DNA from: Ricinus communis
Lineage: Eukaryota > Streptophyta > Magnoliopsida > Malpighiales > Euphorbiaceae
NCBI RefSeq assembly: GCF_019578655.1
Contig: NC_063258.1
Span: forward strand, 11,474,802-11,538,801
Length of the DNA stretch: 64,000 nt
Direction of reading: 5' to 3'
The position numbers and the translations under genes were made by a program. Each line of letters begins with the position of its first letter. Position 1 is the first letter of the stretch. Under the pieces are notes generated by a model. The model was not told the origin of the DNA. It worked only from the letters and a program-made list of their open reading frames with translations, and did not search any database. Positions 23,646 through 34,800 of the stretch are shown one piece after another.

Positions 23646-24731
23646 GATAAGATTACTATGGATTTTGTAATGGGATTGCCGCGTACATTTAACAAGCATG
23701 ATGCTATTTGGGTAATTGTTGATCGACTTACTAAATGTGCTAATTTCTTACCTGTGAAGCAAACATATTCACTTGATAAACTTGCTGAATTGTATATTTC
23801 TGAGATTGTTAGATTGCATGGTGTGCCTATATATATTGTATCAAATAGGGATCCCAGATTTACTTCTCGTTTCTGGGAGAGTTTACAGAAAGCATATGGT
23901 ACTAAGCTTCATTTCAGTACAGCTTTTCATCCTCAAACAGATGGGCAATCAGAAAGAACTATTCAGACATTACAAGATATGATGACGGCTTGCACACTTG
24001 AGTTCAAGGGTAACTGGGATGATTACATACCACAGATGGAATTTGCGTATAACAACAGTTTTCATTCTAGTATCGGTATGGCTCCATATGAAGCTTTGTA
24101 TAGAAGGAAATGTAGAAGTCTAGTATGCTGGGATGTTGAAGGTTTAAGACAGCTTGAAGGTCCAGAATTGGTACAAGAAACAGTGGATAAAATAGAGATA
24201 GTTAAACAGAATTTGAAAGTAGCACAGGACAGACAAAAGAGTTATGCTGATTTGCATCGAAGGGAAATGGAATATATTGTGGGTGATAAAGTTTTCTTGC
24301 GGGTATCACCGTGGAAAGGAATATTAAGGTTTGGTAAACAAGGGAAATTGAGTCCGAGGTATGTAGGACCTTATGAAATTATTGAAAGAGTTGGACCATT
24401 GGCTTATAGGTTAGCATTACCTACAGAGTTATCTTCTATTCATGATGTTTTTCACGTTTCTATGTTGAGGCGATATAGATCAGATCCTAGTCATATCATT
24501 CTAGAGCCAGAGATAGAAATCACAGAAAAGTTGACATATGTGGAAGAACCGATAGAAATTCTTGATCGAAGGGTTAAGAAATTGAGAAATAAAGACATTC
24601 CTATGGTCAAAATTAAGTGGAGTCATCATTCACCAAGAGAAACAACTTGGGAAGTGGAAGAGCATATGAGACAGAAGTATCCGCATCTATTCCATTGTAA
24701 TGTTGGTGAGTTGTTAAAATTTCGGGGATGA
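23646..24731 (+). pseudogene. Tekay Pol: integrase core and chromodomain
   Basis: Integrase catalytic core in the same frame as the segment above, cut from it by a single stop. The first catalytic Asp lies in IVDRLTK and the catalytic Glu in DGQSERTIQTL (about 23940). The second Asp position reads SNRDPRF, with AAT (Asn) at 23844-23846 where SDRD is expected, so the D,D-35-E triad is damaged. The GPY/F-type region (LSPRYVGPYEIIERVG, about 24351) precedes HDVFHVSMLRRY. The C-terminus has a chromodomain-like stretch (about 24535-24690; IKWSHHSPRETTWEVEEHM), which in chromoviruses guides integration to marked chromatin. The reading frame ends naturally 22 bases before the 3' LTR. Confidence 0.92.
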
Positions 24732-24739
24732 AATTTCTT

Positions 24740-24752
24740 AAGGAAGGGAGAG
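24740..24752 (+). promoter_or_regulatory. Polypurine tract of the Tekay element
   Basis: 'aaggaagggagag' ends two bases before the 3' LTR. It is the expected primer for plus-strand DNA synthesis. Confidence 0.8.
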
Positions 24753-24753
24753 T

Positions 24754-27065
24754 TGTAACGCCTGCATTTTCTCATCATACATGTTATGTGCATTCACATT
24801 TAATCATTGGGCATATGATGGTATATTAATAATATTTTTATTTTATGAGAACATATATATATTAATTATAAGTAGAGAATAAGAAGCATGATATTAGATT
24901 ATTAATTTAGATAAGTTGATTAAGTATTTGGGTTATGTGTATTAAGCCTTAAGACTTAATTGAAGCAATAGCTGAAGGTTGGATAAATAGATTGGACTTA
25001 AAAGATACAATTAAAAGTTAGTACCTATATATGGTTAGTAAGAATTAATTTAGGATGATAAAACTAGTTAAGTAGGTGGTGGCATTGAGAGATGAATCTT
25101 GGAAATTGGAACCATGAGCAAGCTCATTTTACCTCTTCATTTCTCTAAAATTCGTACATGGCCAAAAACTCAAAATTTGGAACAAGAGAGAGGAGTGGAA
25201 TACCTAGAAAAACTTAAGATTAAGATAGGATTTTACCAACTATTGAAGGAGCCAAACTAAAGCTAAAGGATTTAAGCATATTAGCAACCCAAAAGCTGAA
25301 ATTGGTGAGTTGTTACTTGAGTATTATTAATTTGTCATTAGGGTTATTGATTACAAATTGGAAAAACTTCAATTGATGCTTTCATTGATTAATTAAAGGT
25401 CTGATTATCATGAATTAGTAGAGTATTGAATGATTGCATGGAGATTAAGCTTAATTTAAGTTTAAGTATGTCAAGATAGAAAACTGTCAAAATTCCAGCA
25501 ACCTTGATGTTCTGTATTTTAGGCATAACATGGGTTATATAAGTCCAAATTAAGCTTAATTGGTGTCTATGGAAATTTTGAAGAGTCCTCTATAACTTTG
25601 TAGTTTTGTGATTTTGCTATTTTTGCCGTTTTGGTTGCTCAAATTGAGCAAACAGATTGCTGCTCGGGTACAACTAGCTGTATGACCCTTGCTCAGTAAT
25701 TTGAAAATAATTAAATCTATAGAAGTCAGAATTGAGTAATTCTTCTTGGAGATGAAACTAGACGCATAAATGGATATGTCTATTTAATATGAGATTTTTG
25801 TATTAAGCCAATTTTTCCCAGCAATAAATATACCTTGGTACTAAATTCTGTCTAGAAAACAGAAATGTTGGAGATTAGTTTTATGCAATTTATTGATGTT
25901 AATTTGAGTTAAATTGGTATTTAACTAGATGGGAAATATTTATAGGATATTAAAACAGTAATTGAGAGTCTTAGAGGAAGAGTTAGACCTATGAATTAGA
26001 GAGGGGATGATCTTGTAATGCATTAGAACTCGCATTTACATGAATATTTGTAATATGCATGAAATATGAATTGATGAATGTGTTGACAGGTACTCAAAGG
26101 CCTGGAAAGGAAGTTGTGGAGAAAGGAGGTTCTTATATGCTAAAGGAATAAGTATATTTTGAGTAAGTAAATAGTTAATATTTGCTATGTTCATATATTT
26201 AATCAAATGTTCCGCAAATGGTTGCGTTTGCTTAATATTGTTTATGTTTGAATGACTGAGATAGAAATGATTGGTGTTGAGTGGAACAATTGTTATTGCT
26301 GAAATATGATATAAGTGAAATGATTGAATTGTGATGTTAAGTGCATATGTGCATGTGAATGGTGGATTTCCCTGTGAAAAAAAAAAGATATATATATAAA
26401 GCCTTGTGAGGCTAAAGCCTAGAGAGGCTATAAAGTGTATAATGTGAGATGAGGCGGAGCAGGTTACGTGTGTGATATGTGAGGATGAGGCGGAGCAGCA
26501 CATTAAAGGGGATCCACAAGCCGTGAGAACTAACCATAATTGTTGAATTGTATTTCTTCTATGATGGTTGTAATGAATTGAGTAGAATGGTATGACTTTA
26601 TACCTAAACTATGAATATCATGGAAAGTTATGTGATTGGGTGGAAATTGTATTAAGTGTATGTGATATAAATTATGTTGATTATTTATTTACTGAGCTGG
26701 AGGCTCACCCCTCTCCAAAATTTTTCTTTTTAGGTTTGTAAATAGTAGTGCATCCGTTGGTTGTATGCGAAGTCTAGCTTTTAGCAGTTCTGTCAAGTTG
26801 GGCCAGTTTTGTGGAGTCTCCTCCTGATGCATTTTGTATGCAATTATATGATGTATATAGAAGTGTGCCTTGTAAGGCATAAGAAGATGTTTTGAATACT
26901 TGTTAAATGATGTTTAAGTATAATCATATGTTTATATGTTAATAACCTTGTGTCTTGATTCTTAAAAATCTGCATATTGACCTATTTACATGTAGTATAT
27001 AGTCTACGACGCTTGTATGCTTCCTGGCTAATGTTTATTGGTTAGCATGTGATAGGGGTGTTACA
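24754..27065 (+). repeat. 3' LTR of the Tekay element
   Basis: The 2312-bp partner of the 5' LTR. Most of the roughly 26 substitutions between them are transitions (22 by my count). The frame at 26036-26503 (minus strand, 155 codons) exists only because of a small difference between the LTRs and has no recognisable content. Confidence 0.95.
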
Positions 27066-27229
27066 CTTACGCTTAGAGTAATTGAAAACAACATGATTTC
27101 TCCCTTACACGCATGGATTTACGTCTCGTCTTGCTTGATCATTAAGCTAAACCATCTCGTCCTGCTTGATTATTAAGCTAAACCTTAATGCCATTGGTCA
27201 AGCTTGTCAATTGCGTTCTTATAATTCCT
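27066..27229 (+). repeat. Satellite segment after the Tekay element
   Basis: Begins with the cttac duplication and runs through the 'gtctcgtcttgcttgatca' block, of which about 34 bp is repeated in tandem (27125 and 27157), up to 'gttcttataattcctc'. Confidence 0.8.
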
Positions 27230-27457
27230 CATTATTTAGCATATCCTTGATGGGATGTAAATCCTTATTAGTTAAGATTTAGGGTTTTCTAAGGCCTATA
27301 TAAGGCTAGTACAAACTTTGATGTGTAGAATTAGTTGAATTTGAATGGCAATTGGTTATTAAACCTAAAAGCTACTTTGCGTTTGTCTTTCTGATCTTAT
27401 GTAGAATGCATTGTTAAGAAATATTCAAGTAGATTGATCATCTTCTTGTGAAATATA
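27230..27457 (+). repeat. Fragment of an LTR, family E (3' part)
   Basis: It matches the right part of the LTR fragment at 55106-55414, including 'aaggcctatataaggctag' and the stretch ending 'tagattgatcatcttcttgtg'. At its right end it joins the satellite at the same base as the copy at 55414, so both descend from one rearranged unit. Confidence 0.7.
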
Positions 27458-30400
27458 CATGTGTGGATTTACATCTCGTCCTGCTTGATAATCAAGCTAA
27501 GCTTCAATGCCACCAGTCAAGCTTGTCAATTACGTTTCGATGATTCCTTATGCTAATTCTCGTTATTCCTTCTTTTCTCCAAGAGATTCGTCTGCGATCA
27601 TTAGGAGAATGATACTAATACCTTATCAACTAATTTTCTTTCTTCACATTTGTGCAAGCATTAGATCGGTGCTTATAATTTTTACTTCCATGCACTTTCA
27701 CTCAACACTCATGTTCATACTCACCAAATAAAACCAAACCATCAATACTAGATAGATATTAGAAAGAGAAGCACAAAATAAATGAATAAAATGAGAAAAT
27801 ATGTAGGATTCCGGATCTGATAATGAAAAAAATCACAAGTTCTTTATTCTCTTCCATATCACTAAGCATAAGGATCAAATCGAATTGATTTAAGCATAAG
27901 GGTGGACAAAGAACACAAAACAATGGAGCGGTGTGAGTGATAATTCTATGTTCGCTAGTGCAAGTCTTGATAAGTCCGCAAAATTATTTAAAGAACTTAT
28001 CACTTGATTTTCCGCAAGGTAGAAAACTGAAATAATATGCTCATTAGCCTTAAGTATTGAGTGGCATGTAGTTTTTATAATGCGAAAGACCTCATTCATA
28101 AGAAGAAGAAACTAGAAGCTAATTATTACTAAATAAAGAAAGAAAGATAAATAAACTAAAGTCAAATCAAGAACGAGAGAGGAGTTGACTGGGTAACAAC
28201 TCTTAGAGTTCCAAATTTTATGTGCCATCTTAACAAAAATAAGGGTAAATTCACATGGGCCTACCTAAAAACACTCTGACCCAAATTACTTCATTATATG
28301 CATTTCAAACATCAAAGCACTTGAATTTCACTAGTATTACGCTTGGATTAATAAAAGACAATTTGAGTTTTCCTTTACACGCTTGGATTTACGTCTCGTC
28401 CTGCTTGATCATCAAGGTAATCCATAATGTCACCGGTCAACCTTGTCAATTATGCTCCCATGATTCTGCATACTAATCCTTGTGCCATCAGGAGTCCTCG
28501 TCCTTAGAGGAGCAAGGAATGATGGAGATCCCAATGGTGCAAATCATGAATAAGAATATCTAGGCGTGCCTTGATTCTTTTCATTCCCTCTTTTCTCCAA
28601 AAGATTCGTCTGAGATCATACAGAGAATGATAGCAATACTCAATCAACTAATTTTCTTTATTCGCATTTGTGAAGCATTGGATCGGTGCTTATGATTGCC
28701 GCTTCCATGTGCTTTCACTCAACACTCATATTTATACTCCTCAAATAAAACTATATCATCATAGTAGACATAGATTAGAAAGAGAGGCACAAAAGAAACG
28801 AACAAAATGAGTCAAAATTTGGATTTCAGATCCGATAAGGAAAGAAATCACAAATTCTCTCTTCTCTTCTATATAATTAAGAGTAAGGATCAAATCAAAT
28901 TGATTTTAACACAAGGACATATATAGAGCACAAAAGAAAAGAAGGACGTGAGCAATAAGTCTATGCATGCTAGCGCGAGTGTTGATAAGTCCACAAAGTT
29001 CTTGAAAGAACCTATAACTTGATTTCCCGCAAGGTAGAAAAAACTAAAATGATATACTCATTAGCCTCAATTATTCTGTTGCATGCGGTTTTTTCTAATG
29101 CGAAAACCCTCATTCCATAACAAGAAGAAACTAGAAGCTAAATATGAATAAATAAATAAAGAAAGATGGATAAACTGAAGTCAAATTAAGAACAAGAGTG
29201 GAGTTGTCTGGTCAACAACTCTCGTAGTCCTAAATTTTATGATCAAACTTAATAAAAATAATGAAAAATTCTGGTGGGGCTACTTAATAACACTCTAACC
29301 TAAATTACTTAGTTATATGCGTCCTAGACATGAAAACATTCAAATTCTCGATTTATTAGGTCTCGTCCTGCTTGATCATCAACCTAAGCCGCAATGCTAC
29401 TGATCAATCTTGTTAATTGTGTTCCCATGATTCCTTATGCAAAATCATCAGTCATAAGGAGTCCTCGTGCCTAAAGGAACAAGCAATGATGGGGATCCTA
29501 ATGGTGCAAATCCTAAATCGAAATTTTTGGACATGCCTCAATTCGTTGTTCCCTCTTTCCTTTAGAAGATTCATATGTGATCATTTGGATAATGATGTCA
29601 ATACACGATCAAGTAATTTTCTTTCTTCACATTCGTCGAAGCATTGGATCGGTGCCTATGATTGCCGCTTCCATGCACTTTCACTCAATAGTTGTGTTTA
29701 TGCTTCCTAAACTAAACCAAGCCATCATACTAGATAAAGATTAGAAAGAGAGAAACAAAAGAAACAAACAAAATGAGAATATAGGTAGGATTTCATATAT
29801 GGTAAGGAAATAAATCATAAGTTCTTTCTGTTCTCTCCCATGCGGCTAAGTGTAAGAATTAAATCGAATTGATTTAAATACAAGGGTGGATAAATAATAC
29901 AAAAGAAAGGAAGGACGTGAGGGATAAGTCTATGCTCGCTAATGCGAGTGTTGATAAGTCCAAATAGTTCTTGAAAGAACCAAAAATTTGATTTTCCATA
30001 AGGTAGAGAACTAAAATAATATGCTCATTAGCCTCAAGTATTCGGTTGTATACGGTTTTTATGGGAAAGTCCTCATTCTATAAGAAGAAGATACTAGAAG
30101 CTAAATATGAATAAGTAAATAAAGAAAGATAAACAAACTAAAGTCAAATCAAGAACGAGAAAGGAGTTGGTTAGGCAACAACTCTCGGAGTCCCAAATTT
30201 TATGAGCCAGCTTAATAAAAATAAGGGTAAATACGCGTGGGACTACCTAAAAACACTTTCACCCAAATTACTTCATTGTTTACATTTCAATCATCAAAGC
30301 GCTAAAATTCTGGCTAGTATTATACTTATGTTAATCCAAAACAACATGAGTTCTCCCTTACACGCGTGGATTTATGTCTCATCCTGCTTGATGATCAAGG

Positions 30401-30973
30401 TAATCCTTAATGCCACCGGTCAAGCTTGTCAATTGGGCACCTAAGATTCCTTATGCCAATCCTTGTGTCATCAGGAGTCCTTGTCCTTAGAGGAGCTAGG
30501 AATGATGGAGATCCCAATGGTGCAAATCATGAATAATAATATATGGGCGTGCCCTGATTCTCATCTTTCCCTCTTTCCTCCAAAAGATTCATCCACGATC
30601 ATTTGGAGATTAATATCAATAGTTTATCAACTAATGTGCTTTCTTTGCATTTGTCAACGCATTGGATCGATGCTTATAATTGATGCTTCCATGCACTTTC
30701 ACTCAATAGTCGTGTTTATGCTCGCCTAATAAAACCACACAATCAAATAAGACATAGATTAGAAATAGGCAAACAAAAAAATAAATAAATGAGAATATAG
30801 TTTGGATTTTGATAAGGAAAGAAATCACAAGTTCTTTATTCTCTTCCATGTCTAAGTGAAAGGATCAAATTAAATTGATTTTAAACACAACGGTAGATAA
30901 AGAACACAAGAGAAAGGAAGGAAATGAGCGATAAGTCTAGGGTCGCTAGTGCAGGCCTTCATAAATCCGCAAA
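27458..30973 (+). repeat. Satellite array, about 3.5 regular monomers
   Basis: The clearest run of the tandem repeat. Marker boxes at 28494, 29461 and 30476 give spacings of 967 and 1015 bp. Each unit keeps the same order of blocks, with scattered substitutions and small indels. Frames at 27507, 29417 and 30463 sit at the same place in the unit and share a loosely similar peptide, which is explained by repeat homology. Confidence 0.9.
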
Positions 30974-31696
30974 TGATACGAATGTGGCTAACTTATGCCA
31001 ATCCAGTATTCAATGTTGATGTCTTCACCAAGGATTGTTCACCTAATCAAGCAAAGAAACTCTAACTCCCAACAAGACCCTTAAATAACTTGTACTTAAG
31101 AACCTTAATTATAAAGAATTAAAGGTTGTTTAACATAAATAAAAGTTTAGATTAACCTAAGTTTGTAAAATACCAAGCCTTCACTTGATAAATTCACCAA
31201 GTTCATAAAGAATAAAAGAAGAGAATCAACTCCAAAATAATCAATATTCAACAACCTTTACATAGAAATTCATACTAGCTTATATATGCCTTAGAAAAAT
31301 CTAATTATATAATGATAAGGAAGCAAACAACAATAATACTGAGAGTAGAACTCCTAAACTATAATGATACCTTAAAATAAGACTCTTGACTATTAAAAGA
31401 CTTCTTTAAATGAAGAAATACTCCTAAAACTCGTCCAAACCAAGCCTATATAATAAACATGACATTTGGGCTTAAGTTACATATAATAAGAGGCCCATTC
31501 TTGAGTATTGAACTCCAATTAGCTTGACTTGTTTATTTTCAACATATTTTGACTTGTTCATGCCTCCATATATTGAATTAAGTTGATAGGAATATCGTGA
31601 GGCCCATTGTTTTGATTAAGCCTAATCTCACTAGACTTTGGATCTCTAACCCAAGCTTCAATTCTTGCTTCACGAACACTCCTAAAACATCCTTGA
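30974..31696 (-). repeat. Truncated LTR of family C, minus strand
   Basis: Read on the minus strand it ends '...ttcgtatca' like the C LTR at 38212-39173, and is similar along its length, including the 'cctatataagc' promoter-like region. It breaks off after the equivalent of 'gttcaaggatg', so the first 240 bp or so of the LTR are missing. On the right it joins a satellite monomer; about 110 bp of satellite is missing at this join. Confidence 0.8.
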
Positions 31697-32817
31697 ACTC
31701 TTTTATAGTGCGGATCTCTCATTCTATAAGAAGAAGAAACTAGAAGCTAACTATAAATAAATAAATAAAGAAAGATAAATAAACTAAAGTCAAATCAAGA
31801 ACGATAGAGGAGTTGACTGGGCAACAACTCTCGTAGTCCCAAATTTTATGAGCCAGCTTAACAAAAATAACGGTAAATTCGTATGGGCCTACCTAAAAAT
31901 ACTTTGACTCAAATTACTTCATTGTATGCATTTCAAACATCAAATCGCTCGAATTTCACTATTATTATGCTTGGATTAATAAAAAAACAACATGAGTTCT
32001 CCCTTATGCGCATGGATTTACATTTTGTCCTGCTTAATCATCAAGCTAAGGCCTAATGCCGTCTATCAAGCTAAGGCCTAATGCCGTCTATCAAGCTTAT
32101 CAATTTGCGCTCCCACATTTTCTTAAGCCAATCCCTGCGTCATCAAGAGTCCTCATGCCTAGAGGAACAAGAAAGGATGGAGATCCCAATGGTGTAAATG
32201 TTGAATTGGAATATATGGTCGTGCCTAGATTCTTGTTGTTCCCTCTTTCTTCCAAAAGATTCGTCAGCGATCATTTAGAGAATGATATCAATACATGATC
32301 AACTAATTTTCTTTCTTACATTCGTTGAAGTATTGGATCGGTGCTTATGATTGCTACTTCCACACACTTTCACTCAAGAGTCGTGTTTATGCTACCCAAA
32401 TAAAACCAAACCATCATACTAGACAAAGATTAGAAAGAGAGACACAAAAGAATCAAATAAAATGAGAACATAATTAGGATTTTAGATCCGGTCAGGAAAG
32501 AAATCAGAAGTTCTTTGTTCCCTTCCACATGGCCAAGTGTAAGGATCAAATCAAATTGATTTAAATACAAGGATAGATAAAGAACACAAGAGAAAGGAAG
32601 GACGTGATGGATAAGTCTTTGCTTGCAAGCGTGAGTGTTAATAAGTCCACAAAGTTCTTGAAAGAACCTATAACTTGATTTCCCACAAGGTAGAAAATTG
32701 AAATAATAGGTTCTCTAGCCTCAAGTATTCGATTGCATGCGGTTTTTATAGTGCGAAAGCCCTCATTCTATACGAAGAAGAAACGAGAAGCTAAATATGA
32801 ATCAATAGATAATGAAA
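31697..32817 (+). repeat. Satellite monomer up to element B
   Basis: Satellite with a marker box at 32149 and a 25-bp local duplication ('aagctaaggcctaatgccg', 32044 and 32069). It is cut by element B at 32817 within the 'gaagctaaatatgaatc' block. Confidence 0.85.
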
Positions 32818-33619
32818 TGATGCGAATCCTATTGGCACTAGGATTCCTACTCCAATAAGGAATCATACTTTAACTAAGATTCAAGTTCCACTTCATATCC
32901 ATGGAGGCCCAATTATAAGGTCCAAGGCTAAGAAGATAAAAGAAGCTCTTAATGAGCTTATTCAAGATGTTTGGGCTAAGGACACATTAACGCTTGAAGA
33001 GTTGGATTCAAATGCAAGGCTCATTAATCTAATTCAGTTTATTAGGCTTGAATAAATCTAATATGGGCTTAATGAGCATAAAGGAGCACATAAGAGAGTT
33101 TGGGCCTAATTAGCTCCATCAAAGATAACCCATGCGTGTGGCTTAAAGAAACAAGGGTTTCTTACTCCTAATGGGTGGCTAAAGAGTATTTTGGGAGTAT
33201 TGGGACTTTTTTAGCTATCTATTTTAGTTGGATGTTTATCTCTATCATATTTGAGTTGTAATTCCTTAATAGCTTTGAACTAGGGTTTGCTAAAGGCTAT
33301 AAAAAAGCCTAGTACGAATTTTCAAGTTGGTGGATTGATGATTAATATATTTTGTGAGATTATACTTTATTCTTAGTTGTTGTTTAGAGCTAATTCAAAC
33401 TTATCAAGCAATTCATTATTTATGGCATTCAAATCCGACTTATCAATTTAGAATCCATAATAAATTGTGGCGTCTTCTACCTTTAATACCTTAGATTTGA
33501 TAGTTTAATATATTTGAGGGGTATAAGGTTTCCATTGATTTGGTTCTAGATAGATCTTGGGCAATGAAACCAAACTTGCATACAGGTTTAATCCTTTGAT
33601 ATATGTTAGGTTCATATCA
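32818..33619 (+). repeat. 5' LTR of element B
   Basis: 802 bp, TGATGCGAAT...TTCATATCA, next to the primer site. It has a TATA-like 'tataaaaaa' at 33298-33306. The first 240 bp are an open reading frame continuing Pol (see the separate entry). The left target duplication would be 'tgaaa', but the right end of the element is lost. Confidence 0.85.
32819..33055 (+). other. LTR-encoded Pol tail, open copy in the 5' LTR of B
   Basis: In the 3' LTR the Pol frame runs straight across the LTR start. Read in that frame, the 5' LTR stays open for 78 codons to TAA at 33053-33055. It has a degenerate T-R-x-P type repeat (GTRIPTPIRNHTLTKI), a basic block (GGPIIRSKAKKIKEALN) and an ending (ELIQDVWAKDT...LINLIQFIRLE) that recurs in family E. 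This copy has no start codon or promoter of its own; it shows what the intact tail looked like. A role in integrase targeting is only an inference from its position. Confidence 0.65.
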
Positions 33620-33621
33620 TT

Positions 33622-33633
33622 TGGTTTCAGAGA
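33622..33633 (+). promoter_or_regulatory. Primer binding site of B, decayed
   Basis: 'tggtttcagaga' lies two bases after the LTR; it differs at two positions from the tRNA-Met site found in the Tekay element. Confidence 0.7.
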
Positions 33634-34263
33634 TTTGGCTTCTAAATTAGGTTACGTATCTTAATTTTTTGCATATTCTTTTTGTTATCTTCTTTTTGTC
33701 ATTCTTCTCTATCCAAATTTTTTTCAAATTAAAAATAAGTCAGTTTCATTCTTGTGATATTATTTTATTTTATGATTGTTTGTGATTAATTGTTCTAATC
33801 ACATCTTTACTTGTTCCAAATTCTTTGATCAAGTGCCTTCAAAAAAAAGAAGAAAAGGAAAAAGAGCCAAGAAAAAAATCAAACAAAAAAAGAAACTAAA
33901 AGTTGTTGTCAACCGGCTCTACGACCGATTCTACGACTGGTTCTCAAAAAAAATAAAAAAAAGATTTATGCCTTTTATTTTCTTCATTTTGTTAAGCTTA
34001 GTTAGTCTTTTATTACCTTTGTTCTTGTGTCATTCATTGTGTATAGGCTTAATCTTATTCATTAAGTCTAGTTTAGTCTTCTTATTTTGGTTTTCGTGTG
34101 TGTATTTTAAATCTAACTTATTGGTTTTTGAATAGTTACAATTTTGATTGTTTGATAATTGATCGTTTTAGCCTTTATAAGAACCAAAGACTAGAGATTG
34201 TATGCTAAACGGCGAGTGGCGAGTTCACTAGAGGGTAAAATCCTATTTAAATAAAACACGAGC
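33634..34263 (+). other. Leader of element B
   Basis: AT-rich untranslated leader between the primer site and the D insertion. It contains an A-rich run (33839-33900) and a segment similar to the leader of element C (compare 34160 with 39617: 'gcctttataag'). The frame at 33776-34135 is low in complexity and I do not support it as a gene. Confidence 0.6.
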
Positions 34264-34268
34264 GTGAG

Positions 34269-34699
34269 TGATGCAACAAAGACAATAACTACAAAAGGTC
34301 CTTTAAGCTTTCGAGGAGGTCCAATGACAAAATCCAAGTCCAAAAGGATGCAAGAAGCTTTGTTGGGCTTAATTAAAGACATTTAGAGTGGTCAACCACA
34401 ATAAGGATTAGCCCAAGGTTTAGGATTGCAGAAAGGGGCCAAAATCATCAATTTAGTGCAATAAGTTGGGTTGAACTCAAAGGTTCAATACAATTCATTT
34501 GAAGCCTTTTTATTTTCATTTTTATTTGGTTTTCTTAAGTTAAGATATGATTAGTTGTCATTTAGAGTTATGCAATGGATGCACATGATTAGTTATAATT
34601 TGGAGTTACAAAATAGATGCACATGATTAGTTGTCATTCGGGAGTTACAAAATGAGTGCAATCAATGTAAAAACAACCACTTTTAATGAGTTTTAATGG
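34269..34699 (+). repeat. 5' LTR remnant of element D
   Basis: Matches the first half of the D 3' LTR (37258 onward) up to 'gagttttaatgg', where it jumps to other sequence. A related string ('aaccacttttaa') occurs both before this breakpoint and at 34776, so short homology may have mediated the deletion. Confidence 0.85.
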
Positions 34700-34800
34700 T
34701 TGTTTAGAATTTAGGCTTAGGAAATTTAAATGTCTTGCCTATTTCATTCTAAACAACTTTTAACATTTAATGGTAGAACCACTTTTAACGAGGATTCAAA

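Larger units (their letters stand above)
17603..27065 (+). mobile_element. Tekay/Del-type Ty3/gypsy chromovirus, complete but inactive
   Basis: A structurally complete 9.46-kb LTR retrotransposon with a 5-bp target duplication (cttac at 17598-17602 and 27066-27070), LTRs of 2311 and 2312 bp, a tRNA-Met-type primer site, gag-pol in the usual Ty3/gypsy order (Gag, protease, RT, RNase H, integrase, chromodomain) and a purine-rich tract before the 3' LTR. Long LTRs and a C-terminal chromodomain fit the Tekay/Del lineage. By eye the LTRs differ at about 26 positions plus 3 single-base indels (about 1.1%). Gag-pol is interrupted by several stops and at least one frameshift, and an integrase active-site Asp is changed, so this copy cannot be autonomous. 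Confidence 0.95.

Noticed and set aside
26036..26503. 155-codon minus-strand frame in the Tekay 3' LTR
   Set aside because: It is interrupted in the near-identical 5' LTR and has no recognisable content.
28494..30476. CRISPR-like regular spacing of repeats
   Set aside because: The ~1-kb period, diverged units and plant retroelement context show a eukaryotic satellite.
33776..34135. 119-codon Lys-rich and hydrophobic frame in the leader of B
   Set aside because: It arises from an A-rich run followed by T-rich DNA; it is broken in the second copy and there is no family match.
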